Assembly (NCBI RefSeq): GCF_900187425.1
Contig: NZ_FYDJ01000010.1
Span: 62,001-126,000 of the forward strand
Direction of reading: 5' to 3'
Length of the DNA stretch: 64,000 nucleotides
Source: Pseudomonas sp. Irchel s3h14
GTDB taxonomy: Bacteria; Pseudomonadota; Gammaproteobacteria; Pseudomonadales; Pseudomonadaceae
The stretch's first letter is position 1. Every line of letters begins with the position of its first letter. Below the pieces are notes generated by a model that ran no database searches, was not told the DNA's origin, and worked only from the letters and a program-made list of their open reading frames with translations. Position numbers and translations under genes: made by a program. This document shows positions 61,457 to 64,000 of this stretch, in pieces.

Positions 61457-62976
61457 CCGAGGCCATGCCAGACGCGACCGTCGCGGGTCAGGAGATCTTC
61501 TGCCGCCTGCGGGCCGTCTTCGCCAGCGGCATAGCTCTGCACGCTCGCGTCCTGCTGCCAGGCATCAAGGAAAGGCTGCACGGCGCGCCAGCCGTTCTCG
61601 ATGTTGTCAGCGCGCTGGAACAGCGTCTGATCGCCGGTCAGGCAATCGTAGATCAGGGTTTCATAGCCGGTGGACGGCTGCATTTCAAAGAAATCCTTGT
61701 AGGCAAAGCCCAGTTCGATATTGGCCATCTTCAAGGCCGGGCCGGGCCGTTTGGCCAGCAGGTCGAACCACATGCCTTCGTTGGGTTGAATCTGGATTCG
61801 CAGATAGGTCGGTTGCAGCTCATCGACCTCGGTATCGCGGAACTGCGCATACGGCGCCGGTTTGAAGCAGATGACAATTTCGGTATCGCGCACGCTCATG
61901 CGCTTGCCGGTGCGCAGGTAAAACGGCACGCCGACCCAGCGCCAGTTGTCAATCATGACCTTCAGCGCGACGTAGGTTTCGGTATTGCTGTCGGGCGCCA
62001 CGTTGTTTTCCTGGCGATACCCCGGCAACTCCTTGCCGTCAATTTCGCCGGGCGTGTATTGGCCGCGTACCGAATTGGCCAGCGCTTCCTCGACCGACCA
62101 GGGACGAATCGCACCGACCACCTTGGCTTTCTCGCCGCGTACCGCATCAGCGCCAAAGGCGGCCGGCGGCTCCATTGCGACCATCGCCAGCAACTGGAAC
62201 AGGTGATTGGGCACCATGTCCCGCAAGGCGCCGGTGTGTTCATAAAAACTGCCACGGGTTTCCACGCCAACGGTTTCGGCGGCGGTGATTTGTACGTGGT
62301 CGATGTAGTGATTGTTCCAGAACGCTTCGAACAGGCTGTTGGAGAACCGGCTGATCAAAATGTTCTGCACGGTTTCCTTGCCCAGATAGTGATCGATCCG
62401 GTAGATCTGGTTTTCCGTCATCACCTTGAGCAAGCAAGCGTTCAAGGCTTCGGCAGTATGCAGATCGGAACCGAAGGGTTTTTCGATCACCACCCTTCTG
62501 AACGCTTCTGGCGACTCTTGCAGCAAGCCAGCGGCGCCGAGACGACGCACCACCTCGCTGAAGAAACGTGGCGCGGTGGCCAGGTAGAACACCGCGTTGT
62601 CAGTGCCGCTGGCGGCGATTTTCGCCGCCAGGGCTTGATAGGTGCTGTCGTCCAGGAAGTCGCCCTGGACGTAGCTGATGCCTTTGGCCAACTTGGCCCA
62701 CAAGTCCGGATCAAGGGCTTGATCGCCCTTGCCGACCTTGGCGGCCACTTCGGCCCGAATGAAGTCTTCGAGTTTTTTCGCAAAGGCTTCATCGGTGATG
62801 GCGTTGTGGTCAACACCGATGATCCGCAGTCCATCCCCAAGCAGACCGTCGCGACTCAGGTTGTACAGCGCCGGCATCAGCAGACGCTTGACCAGATCAC
62901 CATGGGCACCGAACAGAAACAGCGTGGTCGGTGGTGCGGGTTCTGCCTTGGATTTATTGCGGATCAGACGGGTCAT
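61453..62976 (-). CDS. zwf: Glucose-6-phosphate 1-dehydrogenase
   Basis: 507 residues. NAD(P)-binding start (FLFGAHGDLVKRLLMPALYN), active-site RIDHYLGKETVQNIL and IEKPFGSDL. It oxidises glucose 6-phosphate to 6-phosphogluconolactone. Pseudomonads often carry several zwf genes; the copy next to gnd and a HAD gene is distinct from the zwf-pgl-eda one. It overlaps gnd by four bases on the upstream side and the HAD gene on the other. Confidence 0.95.
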   Translation of the reverse strand: MTRLIRNKSKAEPAPPTTLFLFGAHGDLVKRLLMPALYNLSRDGLLGDGLRIIGVDHNAITDEAFAKKLEDFIRAEVAAKVGKGDQALDPDLWAKLAKGISYVQGDFLDDSTYQALAAKIAASGTDNAVFYLATAPRFFSEVVRRLGAAGLLQESPEAFRRVVIEKPFGSDLHTAEALNACLLKVMTENQIYRIDHYLGKETVQNILISRFSNSLFEAFWNNHYIDHVQITAAETVGVETRGSFYEHTGALRDMVPNHLFQLLAMVAMEPPAAFGADAVRGEKAKVVGAIRPWSVEEALANSVRGQYTPGEIDGKELPGYRQENNVAPDSNTETYVALKVMIDNWRWVGVPFYLRTGKRMSVRDTEIVICFKPAPYAQFRDTEVDELQPTYLRIQIQPNEGMWFDLLAKRPGPALKMANIELGFAYKDFFEMQPSTGYETLIYDCLTGDQTLFQRADNIENGWRAVQPFLDAWQQDASVQSYAAGEDGPQAAEDLLTRDGRVWHGLG

Positions 62977-63953
62977 TTTTTCGAAGTCTCCACGTGGCCG
63001 CCGAAGCCGAAGCGCTGGGCCGAGAGAATCTTGTCGCCAAAGGTGCCTTGCCCGCGCGAACGGTAGCGGGAGAACAGCGAGTTCGACAGCACCGGTACAG
63101 GCACCGATTGCTCCATGGCGGCTTCGATGGTCCAGCGACCTTCACCGCTGTCAGCCACCGATCCAGAGTAACCGTCGAGTTTCGGGTCGCTGGCCAGCGC
63201 GTCGGCGGTCAGGTCGAGCAACCAGGACGACACGACGCTGCCACGACGCCAGACTTCGGCGATGTCGCCTACGTTCAGGTCGAAACGCTGGTCTTCCGGC
63301 AGGTTGGTGCTGGCCTTGGTCTTGAGGATGTCGAAGCCTTCGGCGAAGGCCTGCATCATTCCGTATTCGATGCCGTTGTGGATCATTTTCACGAAATGCC
63401 CCGAACCGGCCGGGCCTGCGTGGATGTAACCGCGCTCGGCACGATCGTCTTCGGACTTGCGGTCCTTGGTTCGAGGGATGTCGCCCAGGCCCGGCGCAAG
63501 GCTCTCGAACAGCGGATCAAGGCGTTTAACCACCTCGGCTTCGCCACCGATCATCATGCAGTAGCCCCGCTCCAGGCCCCAGACGCCGCCGGAGGTGCCG
63601 ACGTCGACATAGTGCAGGCCTTTCTCCGAGAGGGTTTTCGCCCGGCGGATGTCGTCCTTATAGAAGGTGTTGCCGCCGTCGATGATGGTATCGCCAGCTT
63701 CGAGCAAGGTGCTCAAGGTGTCGATGGTGTCTTCGGTCGGTGCGCCGGCCGGCAGCATGACCCACACCGCACGTGGCTTGGCCAGGCCAGCGACCAGCGC
63801 CGGCAGGTCGATGACGCCAGAGGCGCCTTCTGCGGCCAGGGTGTCGACAAAGGCGGTATTGCGGTCGTAAACAACGGTGGTATGACCGTTGAGCATCAGG
63901 CGCCGCGCAATATTTCCGCCCATGCGGCCCAGTCCAATAATCCCGAGTTGCAT
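62973..63953 (-). CDS. gnd: 6-phosphogluconate dehydrogenase, short NAD-type
   Basis: 326 residues, against about 470 for the classical enzyme, so of the YqeC/GntZ short type that uses NAD+. Start LGIIGLGRMGGNIARRLML (nucleotide loop), VGTSGGVWGLERGYCMMIGG (substrate site) and MIHNGIEYGMMQAFAEGF. It decarboxylates 6-phosphogluconate to ribulose 5-phosphate. First gene of the gnd-zwf-HAD operon; overlaps zwf by four bases. AGGGAG lies upstream of the ATG at 63953. Confidence 0.94.
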   Translation of the reverse strand: MQLGIIGLGRMGGNIARRLMLNGHTTVVYDRNTAFVDTLAAEGASGVIDLPALVAGLAKPRAVWVMLPAGAPTEDTIDTLSTLLEAGDTIIDGGNTFYKDDIRRAKTLSEKGLHYVDVGTSGGVWGLERGYCMMIGGEAEVVKRLDPLFESLAPGLGDIPRTKDRKSEDDRAERGYIHAGPAGSGHFVKMIHNGIEYGMMQAFAEGFDILKTKASTNLPEDQRFDLNVGDIAEVWRRGSVVSSWLLDLTADALASDPKLDGYSGSVADSGEGRWTIEAAMEQSVPVPVLSNSLFSRYRSRGQGTFGDKILSAQRFGFGGHVETSKK

Positions 63954-64000
63954 GTGCTGATGCTCCCTACTACAAATAAATGTGTGTCAAAGGTTATAGC

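Overview
The window reads as a Pseudomonas chromosome, most likely from the P. fluorescens complex. The evidence is the complete mannitol operon (mtlR-EFGKDYZ), a complete Fap functional-amyloid operon (fapABCDEF), several Pseudomonas-type small proteins (DUF1652, DUF2790, DUF6124-like), REP/REPIN palindromes built on GGGAGCGGGCTTGCTCGCGAA or TGTAGGAGC...GCTCGCGAT, and generally GC-rich coding sequence. No rRNA, tRNA, CRISPR array or intact insertion sequence was seen.

Layout. 1-2000: the 3' end of a receiver-domain gene, then a PqaA-like protein flanked by a 23-bp direct repeat. 2013-8008: an accessory block with an ADP-ribosyltransferase toxin carrying a large N-terminal region, a glycosyltransferase and two PI-PLC-like genes whose ribosome-binding sites sit in RsmA/RsmE-type hairpins. 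8088-17649: mannitol/polyol uptake and catabolism. 17767-17901: remnant of an OprD-type porin. 18142-26300: an orphan type VI secretion island (VgrG, DUF4123 adaptor, 1079-aa putative effector, two tandem Sel1-like exported proteins), AT-rich towards its end. 26419-30971: small genes, ecotin, NIPSNAP, and a short threonine dehydratase preceded by what looks like a complete leader-peptide attenuator. 30952-34647: CorA-like transporter, RimK-like ATP-grasp ligase and a GNAT-C39 fusion. 34804-49821: aldose sugar dehydrogenase, Ku, LpxO, an ABC-F protein, MFS transporter, hydrolase, azoreductase with LysR regulator, UppP, a chemoreceptor and PnuC/NadR-like salvage genes. 50155-56797: the fap operon with a candidate sigma-54 promoter and a convergent sigma-54 enhancer-binding protein. 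57139-60518: small protein, a delta-60 repeat protein and NhaB. 60632-63953: an overlapping gnd-zwf-HAD operon.

How they work together. The mtl block is self-contained: an AraC-type activator, an ABC importer, mannitol 2-dehydrogenase and two kinases lead polyols into the pentose and fructose pools; gnd-zwf at the far end feed 6-phosphogluconate metabolism. The fap cluster encodes fibre subunits, a C39 protease and an outer-membrane export pore, with a linked regulator of the type that works on sigma-54 promoters. The toxin, phospholipase and T6SS cargo form an interaction arsenal that appears post-transcriptionally controlled at least in part.

The most striking non-coding signal is at 30433-30575: promoter, 21-codon leader ORF with Ile codons, four mutually exclusive pairing segments and a terminator, all just upstream of a threonine dehydratase that lacks the usual allosteric domain.
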